Part shown: piece by piece, positions 42,717-51,616 of the stretch | Position numbering within the stretch: position 1 is the first letter of the stretch | How the letters are laid out: each line of letters opens with the position of its first letter | Source of the DNA: Mycobacterium sp. IS-3022 | GTDB lineage: Bacteria > Actinomycetota > Actinomycetes > Mycobacteriales > Mycobacteriaceae | Reading direction: 5' to 3' | NCBI RefSeq assembly: GCF_001500065.1 | Contig: NZ_LQIN01000001.1 | Location: forward strand, 434,001-498,000 | Length of the DNA stretch: 64,000 nt | The notes under the pieces: generated by a model | The model's input: only the letters and a program-made list of their open reading frames with translations | The model's database searches: none | What the model was told of the DNA's origin: nothing | Translations under genes and position numbers: made by a program

Positions 42717-43932
42717 GTACTCTTCGCTGTCCCGCGACGAACTCGCGGTGTTGGTGCCCGAGCTGCTGCTGATCGGCCAGCTGATCGACCGGTCCGGAAT
42801 GGCTTGGTGCATAAGTAACTTCGGCCGCGAGGAGATGCTGCAGATCGCGATCGAGGAGTGGATGGGCGCCAGCCCGATCTACACCAAGCGGATGCAGAAG
42901 GCGTTGAAGTACGAGGGCGAAGACGTCGTCACGATCTTCAAGGGTCTGCAGCTCGATATCGGTGCGCCGCCGCAGTTCATGGATTTCCGCTACACCGTGC
43001 ACGACCGCTGGCACGGCGAGTTCCATCTCGACCACTGCGGTGCGCTGCTCGACGTGGAACCGATGGGCGAGGACTATGTGCGCGGCATGTGCCACGACAT
43101 CGAGGATCCCACGTTCGACGCCACGGCGGTGGCGACCAACCGTCGCGCACAGATCCGGCCGATCCATCGCCCGCCGCGCACCCCCGCCGACCGGCACCCG
43201 CACTGCGCATGGACCGTCATCATCGACGAGTCGCATCCGGAGGTCGAAGATCACCCCGTTCTCGACGTGATCCGCCGAACCCGTGCGGCCCGAACCGAAC
43301 TCGACCCGATCGACGCGCGAGACGAGGGACAGGCCGACTACTCGGGAGCCCTGCTGTCGGACTTCGACTTCGGCGCGTTCTCACATTCAGCGTTGGTGCG
43401 CATGGCGGACGAGGTCTGCCTGCAGATGCACTTGTTGAACCTGTCGTTCGTGATCGCGGTCGGCAAGCGGGCAGGGACCAACACCGGACTGGCAACCGAG
43501 ATCTGCACCAAGCAGCTGATCGGCGTCGCGGGAATCGCCGCCGAGCGGATTCATCGCGCCCTGAGGCTTCCCGGCGGCATCGAGGGCGCGCTGCGCACGA
43601 TGCAGCTACATCCGATGTTCAACCCCTCTGCCTACCTCGACATGGAGTTCGGCCCGGACGTCGTCCATGTGCGACGGTCGCCGGCCCATGAGGACGGCGC
43701 ATGGGTGTCGCTGGTGTCGTGCGACGAGGTGCGCCCGCTGCAGGCGATCGTGCGGGCGGTCAATCCGCGCTTCGACGTGGAAGTCGCCGGCAGCGACGAG
43801 GACTGGACCGCGCGCGTCGTCGAAACCGGCACGGAGGCCAAGGAATTCTCCGAGGTGTCGGTGGTCAGGGTCAGTGGCGGCGCGTCGTGGGAGTTCGAGG
43901 ATCGCAAGTCGCTGCCGTTGACGGTGCTATAG
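42697..43932 (+). CDS. Conserved hypothetical protein, 411 residues
   Basis: This soluble protein is not recognised. Its ATG overlaps the CMD gene by 20 bp, so it is the fifth cistron of the aldA operon. The central part is rich in His, Asp and Cys: HDRWHGEFHLDHCGALLD, then GMCHDIEDPTF, RPIHRPPR and HPHCAWTV. That looks like a metal or cofactor site. The C-terminal half has MHLLNLSFVIAVGKR and LHPMFNPSAYLDMEF. No signal peptide or membrane segment is seen. The context suggests a catabolic enzyme linked to the aldehyde/hydroxyacid steps. Confidence 0.75.
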   Translation: MTTRKSRYSSLSRDELAVLVPELLLIGQLIDRSGMAWCISNFGREEMLQIAIEEWMGASPIYTKRMQKALKYEGEDVVTIFKGLQLDIGAPPQFMDFRYTVHDRWHGEFHLDHCGALLDVEPMGEDYVRGMCHDIEDPTFDATAVATNRRAQIRPIHRPPRTPADRHPHCAWTVIIDESHPEVEDHPVLDVIRRTRAARTELDPIDARDEGQADYSGALLSDFDFGAFSHSALVRMADEVCLQMHLLNLSFVIAVGKRAGTNTGLATEICTKQLIGVAGIAAERIHRALRLPGGIEGALRTMQLHPMFNPSAYLDMEFGPDVVHVRRSPAHEDGAWVSLVSCDEVRPLQAIVRAVNPRFDVEVAGSDEDWTARVVETGTEAKEFSEVSVVRVSGGASWEFEDRKSLPLTVL

Positions 43933-43945
43933 AAAGGCATTCGAA

Positions 43946-44593
43946 TCACTGGAGCCGTTGAGCCATCGACTCTGCGACGTCCCGGGCAACGCGTCCCGAG
44001 TCCGGTATCCCGACCACAACGACAGCGACCAGGTCCGATGACACCAGCCTGAACACGATGTCGGTGACGTTCGACGTGAGACTGAGCGTCGAGGAATCCG
44101 GTGTCGTGACACTGTATTCGTAATTCTTGATGTGCAGTGCGGAGCATTCGCCGATCTTCGGAGCGAGCTTGTCGAACGCGGCTCGTGCCGCGTGCCCGTC
44201 GGCATACCGGCCGACCGCCTGAGTCACGATCGCTACGCCGCGAATCTGTCCCGGTCCACTGTCGGTGGCCGCACTGTAACTCACAGTGCGAAATCGGGCG
44301 ACGTCTGGACCGAAGATGACGTTCTGATCGAGCGCGGCTTTGCACGACCCGGGTGCCGTCGGATCAGGCTGCGGTTGATCGGTCGGCGGACCGGATTCAG
44401 CGCTGAGCGCATCGAAGTCTGCAATGGCACGAACGTCTTCCACGGACAGGATCGCGGAGTCGATCGCGGGCACCGCAGGCGGCTGTGCAGGCTGTTGTGT
44501 CGTCGTGCATGCTGACAGCACAAGGATGCCCCAGACCGCCGCGGCCGTCGCCAGCGCCCGACCGACATGGCGGTGACGCGTGGTATCGATCAT
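43946..44593 (-). CDS. Lipoprotein with PknH-sensor-like domain
   Basis: This 215-residue lipoprotein has a basic start, a hydrophobic core and lipobox VLSAC (Cys about 31). The rest resembles the extracellular PknH_C-type sensor domain, with two cysteines (GSCKAAL and ECSALH) likely in a disulfide, and VFRLVSSDLVAVVVVGIPD near the end. It is located outside the membrane. ATG 44593 overlaps the EspA/EspE-like stop, so the two genes are coupled. The ligand is unknown. Confidence 0.75.
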   Translation of the reverse strand: MIDTTRHRHVGRALATAAAVWGILVLSACTTTQQPAQPPAVPAIDSAILSVEDVRAIADFDALSAESGPPTDQPQPDPTAPGSCKAALDQNVIFGPDVARFRTVSYSAATDSGPGQIRGVAIVTQAVGRYADGHAARAAFDKLAPKIGECSALHIKNYEYSVTTPDSSTLSLTSNVTDIVFRLVSSDLVAVVVVGIPDSGRVARDVAESMAQRLQ

Positions 44594-45333
44594 TGGGTCT
44601 CGGTGCCGGTCACCTGGATGCCGAGATCTGCGGCCTCCAACACCAATTTCGACTGCTCCAGATCGAGTTCCTCCTTCTCGGCCTGGTAGGCGATCCCGGC
44701 CGGGGTGTTGATTGGTGGCCGCGGCCACATGGCGTTGTGCTTGGCGATCCGCGACTGAAGGTCCTCCCAATCCGTGTACCACTGTGCGACATCCTGGGGG
44801 TCGGGCGCCTGGGAGTCGGTGCCGTCGGCGGGGGCACGCGGGATTGGCTGCCTCAGCGCTTCGTACTCGCCGCCCAAGCTTCGCATCCGCCGGGCGATCG
44901 CGGACAGCTCACCATCGGAGCGACGGACGATATCGGCGACCTCGCTTGCGCCCCTGCTGATGACCGGCCACAGCATCTGCTCGCCGAGGGCGGTCCGTGG
45001 GACGGTCGCGGCCGCATCGACCACCCACTGCCTGACGGCCTCGAGGTCGCGTCGGCCGGCCGCCACCACCGCCGCCGACCGGTCGACTTCCGCCTTGAGG
45101 CGCTGATCGAGGTCCGCCATCGCGGCCAGCGCACGGCTCTGTCGCTGGTTCGCCTCGGCATACGAGTCCGAGCCCGCGCCGCTCCAGTCCTGCGGCGCGG
45201 CGGCGTCGACGTCGCTTTGCAGCCGACGGAACCGCACACTCTGGTCGAAGCCGTCACCGCCGTGGGGAGTGCCCTCGCCGAACGTGGTGCGCGCGCGTTG
45301 CCACGTCGTCAGGAAAGCAGCCAGGACACTCAC
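44590..45333 (-). CDS. EspA/EspE-like protein (type VII secretion-associated family)
   Basis: This is a 247-residue helical protein. The segment DWSGAGSDSYAEANQRQSR, with a long helical hairpin following, resembles the WxG-containing N-terminal domain of EspA/EspE-type ESX substrates. The second half is helical and less typical. I do not find a clear YxxxD/E secretion motif, so export is uncertain. GTG 45333 has TAGACT six bases upstream. It is in an operon with a lipoprotein gene. Confidence 0.6.
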   Translation of the reverse strand: MSVLAAFLTTWQRARTTFGEGTPHGGDGFDQSVRFRRLQSDVDAAAPQDWSGAGSDSYAEANQRQSRALAAMADLDQRLKAEVDRSAAVVAAGRRDLEAVRQWVVDAAATVPRTALGEQMLWPVISRGASEVADIVRRSDGELSAIARRMRSLGGEYEALRQPIPRAPADGTDSQAPDPQDVAQWYTDWEDLQSRIAKHNAMWPRPPINTPAGIAYQAEKEELDLEQSKLVLEAADLGIQVTGTETQ

Positions 45334-45339
45334 GATCGG

Positions 45340-45345
45340 AGTCTA
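45340..45345 (-). promoter_or_regulatory. -10 element TAGACT, leaderless start at 45333
   Basis: On the minus strand TAGACT ends 6 nt before GTG 45333. It is identical in sequence and spacing to the box before the decapeptide-repeat gene. Confidence 0.5.
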
Positions 45346-45352
45346 AAGCCGG

Positions 45353-45970
45353 TCAACTCGTGCGTTCGACGGCAATTTCGGGCGCCAGCGCCGTGCCGAC
45401 CCAACGGCGCAGGTACTTGCGCAGTTCGGCGCCTCTGCGCGGCGGGCGGCCCGGATCGATGATGAATGACTGGATGATCCGCAGCAGATGCTCGGCCAAC
45501 TCGTCGAGGTCGCCGTCGGTCAAGCCGAGACCGGTCCAGTCCACGTCGAAGCGCCGCAGCATCGAGTTGGCGAACTGCAGCGCCACATCCGAGGTGACCG
45601 TCTGACTGAAGGCGCTGGCTCTTCCGGGCATCAGCAGCAGGCCCATGTGCTTGTCCTTGGGCAGCCACTCCAGCGCGGTGGCGATGCCCTCGGCGACCGC
45701 CTCCTGCGGGTCGGTCACCCCCTGCAGATGGTCGGCCAACCGATCCAGGAAGCCGGTCGCCGCGCGTTGCGCCGAGGCTTCGAGCAGCGCGTCGGTGCTG
45801 GGGAAGTACCGGTAGACGGTTTGCCTCGTTACACCGAGGGTGCGAGCGACGTCGGCGATGGAGAATTCCGCGCCGCGGGCGTCGATCGCCTTGCCTGCGG
45901 CGTCGAGGATGCGGGCGACCGCTTCCTCGTCCGTCGACGGTGCCGATCCGGACCAGCCGTGGGTGCGCAC
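45353..45970 (-). CDS. TetR-family regulator
   Basis: This is a 205-residue TetR protein. The DNA-binding domain (residues 15-65) holds FSIADVARTLGVTRQTVYRYF, typical of the family. GTG 45970 is 26 bp after the CYP125-like gene on the same strand, so regulator and P450 form one unit. It likely controls the P450 promoter at 47.24 kb, where a CCATACA/TGTATGG dyad is present (inference). Confidence 0.87.
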   Translation of the reverse strand: MRTHGWSGSAPSTDEEAVARILDAAGKAIDARGAEFSIADVARTLGVTRQTVYRYFPSTDALLEASAQRAATGFLDRLADHLQGVTDPQEAVAEGIATALEWLPKDKHMGLLLMPGRASAFSQTVTSDVALQFANSMLRRFDVDWTGLGLTDGDLDELAEHLLRIIQSFIIDPGRPPRRGAELRKYLRRWVGTALAPEIAVERTS

Positions 45971-45996
45971 GGCGAAATCCTACTCAGCCAGCCCCA

Positions 45997-47229
45997 TCAA
46001 CCCGTGTAGTAGACCTGCAGGTCCTTGACGCCGTTGATCCAGCCCGACCGAAGACGTTGCGGTTCGCCGAGTTTGGCGATGTCGGGAATCTGGTCGGCGA
46101 TCTCGTTGAAGATCAGCTTGATCTCCATGCGGGCCAGGTTCGCGCCGATGCAGTAGTGCGCGCCGTTGCCGCCGAAGCCGAGGTGCGGGTTGGGGTCGCG
46201 CAGAATGTTGAACTCGAACGGCCGGTCGAAGACATCTTCGTCGTAGTTGGCCGAGCTGTAGAACAGTCCGACGCGCTGGCCCTCGCGGATCGTGACACCG
46301 CCAAGTTCGTTGTCGGCCAGGGCGGTTCGCTGGAAACAGTGCACGGGGGTGGCCCAGCGCACGATCTCGTCGGCGGTGGTCTCCGGGCGTTCCCGCTTGA
46401 ACAGGTCCCACTGGTCGGGGTTCTCGAAGAACGCGTTCATGCCGTGTGTCATGGCGTTGCGGGTGGTTTCATTGCCGGCGACGGCCAGCAGGATCACGAA
46501 GAACGCGAACTCGACGTCCTCGAGAGACTCACCTTCGATGTCAGCCTGCACGAGCCGGGTGACGATGTCGTCGGCCGGACACCGGCGACGCTCCTCTGCC
46601 ATCGAGTAGGCGTAGCCCATCAACTCCGCGTTGGCTGCGGTCGGGTCGGAGTCGAAGTCCGGATCGTCGGTGTTCATGATCGCGTTGGTCCAGTGGAACA
46701 GCTTTTCGCGATCGGCCTCGGGTACTCCGATCAGATCGGCGATAGCCAACAGCGGCAGGCTCATCGCGATGTCGTCGACGAAGTTGCCGCTGCCTTTTTC
46801 CTTTGCCGCGGCGACGATTTCACGTGCTGCGGTGGCCAGCTTCGCCTCGAGGGTCGTGATCGCCCGCGGTGTGAACAACCGCGACACCAGCTTGCGCAGC
46901 CTGGTGTGCTCCGGGGCGTCGTGGTTGATCAGCAGGGCTTTGGTGAGCTCGAGCTGGTCGGCGGTCACACCTTCGGGCAGGCGCATCACCGCTCCCTTGC
47001 GGTTGGTCGACCACAGGTCACCGTTGCGGGAGATGGCCTTGATGTCGTCGTGGCGGCTGATCACCCAGTAGCCGCCGTCGTCGAAGATCGACTCGGGCTG
47101 CTCGTTCCACCACACCGGGGCGGTCTTGCGCAGCTCGGCGAATTCGGTCACGGGGATGCCGCGGAGCAGCACCTCGGGGTCGGTGAAGTCGTATCCCTCG
47201 GGCAGGAACGGACATGTGGCGTGCGTCAT
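45997..47229 (-). CDS. CYP125-family cytochrome P450
   Basis: This 410-residue P450 closely resembles CYP125, the steroid C26/27 hydroxylase. Shared features are LPEGYDFTDPEVL, APVWWNEQ, the I-helix AVAGNETTRNAM, DEIVRWATPV, and the haem loop GFGGNGAHYCIGANLAR (Cys360). The C-terminal end RLRSGWINGVKDLQV also matches. It is at a site (between the CMD gene and purD) where I recall no P450 in M. tuberculosis, so it is probably a paralogue of the cholesterol-cluster enzyme. ATG 47229 is supported by TATGGT 7 nt upstream. Confidence 0.88.
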   Translation of the reverse strand: MTHATCPFLPEGYDFTDPEVLLRGIPVTEFAELRKTAPVWWNEQPESIFDDGGYWVISRHDDIKAISRNGDLWSTNRKGAVMRLPEGVTADQLELTKALLINHDAPEHTRLRKLVSRLFTPRAITTLEAKLATAAREIVAAAKEKGSGNFVDDIAMSLPLLAIADLIGVPEADREKLFHWTNAIMNTDDPDFDSDPTAANAELMGYAYSMAEERRRCPADDIVTRLVQADIEGESLEDVEFAFFVILLAVAGNETTRNAMTHGMNAFFENPDQWDLFKRERPETTADEIVRWATPVHCFQRTALADNELGGVTIREGQRVGLFYSSANYDEDVFDRPFEFNILRDPNPHLGFGGNGAHYCIGANLARMEIKLIFNEIADQIPDIAKLGEPQRLRSGWINGVKDLQVYYTG

Positions 47230-47236
47230 ACATTCG

Positions 47237-47264
47237 ACCATACAGTGTCGTGTCAAGTGTATGG
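47237..47264 (-). promoter_or_regulatory. Promoter and dyad of the CYP125-like/TetR unit
   Basis: The -10 box TATGGT (minus strand, 47237-47242) is 7 nt before ATG 47229. The dyad CCATACA-N13-TGTATGG (47238-47244 and 47258-47264) overlaps it. A repressor bound here would block transcription; the TetR encoded in the same unit is the obvious candidate. Confidence 0.5.
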
Positions 47265-47288
47265 CCGAAGGGCTGCGTTGACAGGCGT

Positions 47289-47294
47289 TAGGGT
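47289..47294 (+). promoter_or_regulatory. -10 element TAGGGT of purD
   Basis: TAGGGT ends 8 nt before GTG 47303, so the purD transcript is likely leaderless. It is 24 bp from the dyad of the divergent P450 gene. Confidence 0.5.
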
Positions 47295-47302
47295 GAGCAG
47301 TT

Positions 47303-48571
47303 GTGCGAGTCCTGGTGATCGGCTCCGGAGCCCGTGAACACGCGCTGCTGCTGGCGCTACGGCGAGATCCCGAGGTCGAGGGACTGGCGGTCGCCCCAGG
47401 TAATGCGGGGACCGCCGGGATCGCCGATCAGTACGACGTCGACATCACCTCCGGTGAGGCGGTCGCGAAGTTGGCCCAGCGCATCGCCGCCGACCTCGTG
47501 GTCATCGGGCCGGAAGTGCCGTTGGTGCTCGGTGTCGCCGATGCCGTGCGCAGCGTCGGGATCGCCTGCTTCGGGCCGACGAAGGACGCGGCCCGCATCG
47601 AGGGTTCGAAGTCGTTCGCCAAGGACGTGATGACCACCGCCGGCGTGCGCACCGCCAGGAGCGAGGTCGTCGACAACCCGGCACGCCTCGATGCCGCGCT
47701 CGACCGGTTCGGCCCGCCGGGCGGCGACCCCGCGTGGGTGGTCAAGGACGACGGTCTGGCCGCGGGCAAGGGTGTGGTGGTGACGGCTGACCGCGCCGCC
47801 GCGCGGGCGCACGCCGCGAGCCTGCTCGACGCGGGCCATCCGGTGTTGCTCGAGTCGTTCCTCGACGGGCCGGAGGTGTCGCTGTTCTGCGTCGTCGACG
47901 GTGAGACCGTGGTGCCCCTGCTTCCGGCGCAGGACTTCAAGCGCGTCGGGGACAACGACACGGGACCCAACACCGGAGGCATGGGGGCATACGCGCCGTT
48001 GCCCTGGCTGCCCGACGACATCGTCAACCGGATAGTCGATGATGTGGTGAAACCCGTTGCCGCCGAACTTGTTGCGCGCGGTTGCTCGTTCTCGGGCCTG
48101 CTCTACACCGGGTTGGCGATCACCTCGGGTGGGCCCGCGGTGGTCGAATTCAACTGCCGCTTCGGCGATCCGGAGACCCAATGTGTGCTCGCGTTGCTGG
48201 AGACGCCGCTGGGACAGCTCTTGTATGCCGCAGCGATCGGAGACCTCGCGGGCGAGCCGCCCTTGCAATGGCGCGACGGCGCCGCGGTGACCGTGGTGCT
48301 GGCCGCGGAGAACTACCCGGGCCGCCCGCGGGTCGGCGACGCGATCGCCGGTTCCGAGGTCGACGGGGTGCTGCACGCGGGCACCAGCCGCCGCGAGGAC
48401 GGCGCGATCGTGTCATCGGGCGGCCGTGTGCTCTCGGTGGTCGGCACGGGTGCAGACCTTCCGGCGGCGCGTGATGCCGCCTACCAGCTGATCAAGTCGA
48501 TTCGCTTGCCGGGCAGTCATTTTCGCAGCGATATCGGGTTGGCGGCGGCCGAAGGGCGAATCGCACTCTAG
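47303..48571 (+). CDS. purD: Phosphoribosylamine-glycine ligase
   Basis: This 422-residue ATP-grasp enzyme of purine synthesis joins glycine to phosphoribosylamine. The N-terminal [13 protein letters not shown], the ATP-grasp loop [11 protein letters not shown] and the metal-site segment [11 protein letters not shown] are all present. Length is normal. GTG 47303 is supported by the -10 box just upstream. Its 3' end overlaps the convergent esterase gene by 4 bp. Confidence 0.97.
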   Translation: MRVLVIGSGAREHALLLALRRDPEVEGLAVAPGNAGTAGIADQYDVDITSGEAVAKLAQRIAADLVVIGPEVPLVLGVADAVRSVGIACFGPTKDAARIEGSKSFAKDVMTTAGVRTARSEVVDNPARLDAALDRFGPPGGDPAWVVKDDGLAAGKGVVVTADRAAARAHAASLLDAGHPVLLESFLDGPEVSLFCVVDGETVVPLLPAQDFKRVGDNDTGPNTGGMGAYAPLPWLPDDIVNRIVDDVVKPVAAELVARGCSFSGLLYTGLAITSGGPAVVEFNCRFGDPETQCVLALLETPLGQLLYAAAIGDLAGEPPLQWRDGAAVTVVLAAENYPGRPRVGDAIAGSEVDGVLHAGTSRREDGAIVSSGGRVLSVVGTGADLPAARDAAYQLIKSIRLPGSHFRSDIGLAAAEGRIAL

Positions 48572-49389
48572 GCCGTCAGCAACGGCGCCATCCAGCTCAG
48601 CTCGCCGGGCAGTTGCGAGCTCCAGAACCCGCCGTCGTGACCGCCCGGTGAGAACCCGCCGGCGGGCGGATTCGGCAGCTGCGCGATGAACTCTTTCGTC
48701 GCCGAATAGAAGGGATCGTCGGTGCCGCAGTCGATTCGGATCGGGATGGATGCCAGCGCGGGCGATCCCCACACGCTGTTGGCCGCATAGTCCTCGGCGC
48801 TGTCGAACGCGCCGGGTGCGGCCGCCCCCGGCGACGTCCACAGCGCCGGGCTCACCGCACAGATCGCCGCCGTGCGGGCGGGGCCGAGTCGGGCACCGAG
48901 CAGCAGCGCGCCGTAGCCGCCCATCGACCACCCGAGAAAGCCGACGCGCGAGGTGTCCAAGCCTTGCGAGTCGAGCATCGGGATCAACTCGTCGAGCACC
49001 ATCGCCCCGGAGTCCTCGCCGGACGCCCGTTTGTGCCAGTAGGTTCCGCCACCGTCGACGGCGACCACCGCGAACGGCGGCAGCCCCGCGGCGACGGCCT
49101 CGGCCAGGCCCTGCTCCACGCCTCCGGCCATCACACCGGCCGCGTCCTGTCCTTTCCCGTGCAGCGCAATGACGGGCCGCAACGGGGTGCTCTGGCCGGG
49201 CGGGCGGGCGATCGCCCAGTTGGTCGTCAGTCCTCCCCGCGCCGGCGAGACGAAGGAGCCGTCGACGTAGGTCGGCGCGGCCGGGGCCGCCGGAACCGTC
49301 GGCGCCATCCGCAGCGCCACCGCGCCGGCCGCGGCACCGACTCCGAGGCGCAGAAGCGAACGGCGAGTCAGTTCGGGCATGGCGGCCAT
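48568..49389 (-). CDS. Tat-exported esterase (Rv0774c-like, esterase D/alpha-beta hydrolase)
   Basis: This 273-residue alpha/beta hydrolase has a twin-arginine signal (TRRSLLRLG) at the N-terminus. The catalytic triad is Ser in GWSMGG (about residue 150), Asp in DCGTDD and His in GGHDGGFW. By position next to purD it matches Rv0774c, described as an iron-regulated esterase. ATG 49389 or 49380 may be used; the latter gives MPELTRRS. It acts in the envelope or outside, on ester substrates. Confidence 0.87.
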   Translation of the reverse strand: MAAMPELTRRSLLRLGVGAAAGAVALRMAPTVPAAPAAPTYVDGSFVSPARGGLTTNWAIARPPGQSTPLRPVIALHGKGQDAAGVMAGGVEQGLAEAVAAGLPPFAVVAVDGGGTYWHKRASGEDSGAMVLDELIPMLDSQGLDTSRVGFLGWSMGGYGALLLGARLGPARTAAICAVSPALWTSPGAAAPGAFDSAEDYAANSVWGSPALASIPIRIDCGTDDPFYSATKEFIAQLPNPPAGGFSPGGHDGGFWSSQLPGELSWMAPLLTA

Positions 49390-49518
49390 GATGCCACCGG
49401 CGCTTGCTCACCCGGTCTGGCCGGTTGCGCGTCGCAGCAGGAACACCAGCCCCGTCTTCTGTGGGCAAAGCCTGACGTTTGGCCGAAAGTCCGATGGGAG
49501 GCCCGCCCGGCTGGCAGC

Positions 49519-50148
49519 ATGCTAGGCGTGACGGCAGCGGTCACTCCCAAAGGAGAACGTCGGCGGTATGCGCTGGTCAGCGCGGCTGCCGATCTGCTGT
49601 GCGAAGGCGGCTTCGATGCGGTGCGCCATCGCGCCGTGGCCCGTCGTGCCGGGCTGCCGTTGGCGTCGACGACCTATTACTTCTCCTCGCTCGACGACCT
49701 GATCGCCAAGGCCGTCGAATACGTCGGCGAGCGCGAGGCCGAGCAGTTGCGGGCGCGCGTCGCGCTGCTGTCGCGGCGGCGACGAGGCGCCGAGTCGACC
49801 GCCGACATCTTGGTCGACCTGTTGGTCGATGACGCGGTGGGGCAGCGGGTCAGCGAGCAGTTGATCTCGCGGTACGAGCGCTACATCGCATGCGCACGCC
49901 ACCCCCTGTTGCGCGACATCCAACGGCGGATTCTGCGCCAGCGCAGCGATGCGGTCATCGAGGTCATCGAACGCTCGGGACGGTCGGTGCGGGCGGAGTA
50001 CCTCACCGCGTTGGTCAACGCCGTCGACGGTGCGGTGGTCGCGGCGCTCGTCGCCGAGGGCGACGGCCCACGCGCAACAGCGCGCGCGACCTTGATCGAC
50101 GTGATAGACGTGTTGGCACCTATCGACGAGCGAGTGGCGCAGGTCTGA
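49519..50148 (+). CDS. TetR-family regulator (Rv0775-like)
   Basis: This is a 209-residue TetR protein. The DNA-binding domain (residues 12-60) holds GFDAVRHRAVARRAGLPLASTTYYF. It is divergent from the esterase gene, which it may control. ATG 49519 is used; GTG 49528 is possible. A longer open frame from 48964 runs antisense through the esterase and is discarded. An amino-acid permease gene follows on the same strand. Confidence 0.88.
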   Translation: MLGVTAAVTPKGERRRYALVSAAADLLCEGGFDAVRHRAVARRAGLPLASTTYYFSSLDDLIAKAVEYVGEREAEQLRARVALLSRRRRGAESTADILVDLLVDDAVGQRVSEQLISRYERYIACARHPLLRDIQRRILRQRSDAVIEVIERSGRSVRAEYLTALVNAVDGAVVAALVAEGDGPRATARATLIDVIDVLAPIDERVAQV

Positions 50149-50197
50149 ACGCCACAGGGAGGGCGATGAGCGCTTGCGCGAAGAGCAAAGGGCACCG

Positions 50198-51616
50198 ATG
50201 AGTACGCCGGTGGACAAGCAGCCCGAACTTCGGCGGGTGATGGGTCCGGGTTTGTTGCTTCTGTTCATCGTCGGCGACATCCTCGGCACCGGCGTGTACG
50301 CGCTGACCGGTCAGGTTGCCGGTGAAGTCGGCGGGGCGGCCTGGCTGCCGTTCCTGCTGGCGTTCACCATCGCGACGATCACGGCGTTCTCCTACCTGGA
50401 GCTGGTGACCAAATATCCGCAGGCTGCCGGCGCTGCGCTGTACGCGCACAAGGCATTCGGAGTTCAGTTCTTCACCTTCCTCGTCGCGTTCGTGGTGATG
50501 TGCTCCGGCATCACGTCGGCTTCGACCGCGTCACAAGCGTTCGCGGCCAACCTGATCAAGGGTTTCGCACTGGATTGGGGCAAGGCGGGTGTCGCCGTCA
50601 TCGCGCTGGCCTTCATGGCCGTTCTGGCCGCGATCAACCTGCGCGGCGTCAGCGAAAGCGTCAAGCTCAATGTCGGCCTCACCATCATCGAGATCACCGG
50701 ACTGATGATGGTGATCTTCGTCGGGCTGTGGGCGTTCACTCAGGCCGGTGACTATGATTTCTCGCGCGTTGTCATGTTCGAAAGCAGCCAGGAGCGAAGC
50801 ACATTCGTCGCGATCACCGCGGCGACGTCACTAGCCTTCTTCGCGATGGTCGGCTTCGAGGATTCGGTCAACATGGCCGAGGAGACCAAGGACCCGGTCC
50901 GGATCTTCCCGAAGGTCTTGTTGACCGGCTTGAGCCTCGCCGGCGTGGTGTACATCGTGGTGTCGATCATCGCCGTCGCGTTGGTGCCCATCGGCGAACT
51001 GAGGGCAAGCGCCACACCGCTTGTCGACGTGGTCGAGGCGGCGGCACCCGGACTTCCGATCGACGAACTGTTCCCGTTCATCACGATGTTCGCGGTGTCG
51101 AACACCGCGCTGATCAACATGTTGATGGCGAGCCGGCTGATCTACGGCATGGCGCGCCAGCATGTGTTGCCGCCGGTGCTGGGCACGGTGCACCGAACAC
51201 GCCACACCCCCTGGGTTGCAATCGTGTTCACGACGGTCATCGCATTCGGTCTGATCTTCTATGTCTCCGCGTTCGCGAGCAGCAAGGCGGTCTCGGTGCT
51301 CGGCGGCACGACGTCGCTGTTGTTGTTGGCGGTCTTCGCGATGGTCAACGTCGCGGTGCTGGTGCTGCGCCGCGACGTCCGCGAGGCCGGCGGGCACTTC
51401 AAAACACCGACGGTGCTGCCCGTGATCGGGTTCATCACGTCGCTGTATCTGGTGACGCCGCTGTCGGGCCGCCCCGGTTCGCAGTACCTGGTGGCCGGCG
51501 TCCTGCTCGTGATCGGCGTCGTGCTGTTCGTGATCACCATGATGATCAACAAGCAGCTCGGCATCAGGGACGCCGGCATCACCGACCCGACCCGGCTGGC
51601 CGAAACGCCGGATTAG
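50198..51616 (+). CDS. APC-family amino acid permease
   Basis: This 472-residue inner-membrane transporter has about twelve segments. The first helix carries GDILGTGVYALTG, the substrate-binding GxG motif region of the amino acid/polyamine/organocation superfamily. FEDSVNMAEETKDPVRIFP (helix 6 to loop) is a strong APC signature. ATG 50198 follows a GAAGAGCAAAGGG purine run. The substrate is not deducible. It is not part of the M. tuberculosis gene order here as I remember it. Confidence 0.9.
   Translation: MSTPVDKQPELRRVMGPGLLLLFIVGDILGTGVYALTGQVAGEVGGAAWLPFLLAFTIATITAFSYLELVTKYPQAAGAALYAHKAFGVQFFTFLVAFVVMCSGITSASTASQAFAANLIKGFALDWGKAGVAVIALAFMAVLAAINLRGVSESVKLNVGLTIIEITGLMMVIFVGLWAFTQAGDYDFSRVVMFESSQERSTFVAITAATSLAFFAMVGFEDSVNMAEETKDPVRIFPKVLLTGLSLAGVVYIVVSIIAVALVPIGELRASATPLVDVVEAAAPGLPIDELFPFITMFAVSNTALINMLMASRLIYGMARQHVLPPVLGTVHRTRHTPWVAIVFTTVIAFGLIFYVSAFASSKAVSVLGGTTSLLLLAVFAMVNVAVLVLRRDVREAGGHFKTPTVLPVIGFITSLYLVTPLSGRPGSQYLVAGVLLVIGVVLFVITMMINKQLGIRDAGITDPTRLAETPD

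Noticed and set aside
47278..47283. TTGACA as the -35 box of purD
   Set aside because: It is only 5 bp from the TAGGGT -10 box, far too close to act with it.
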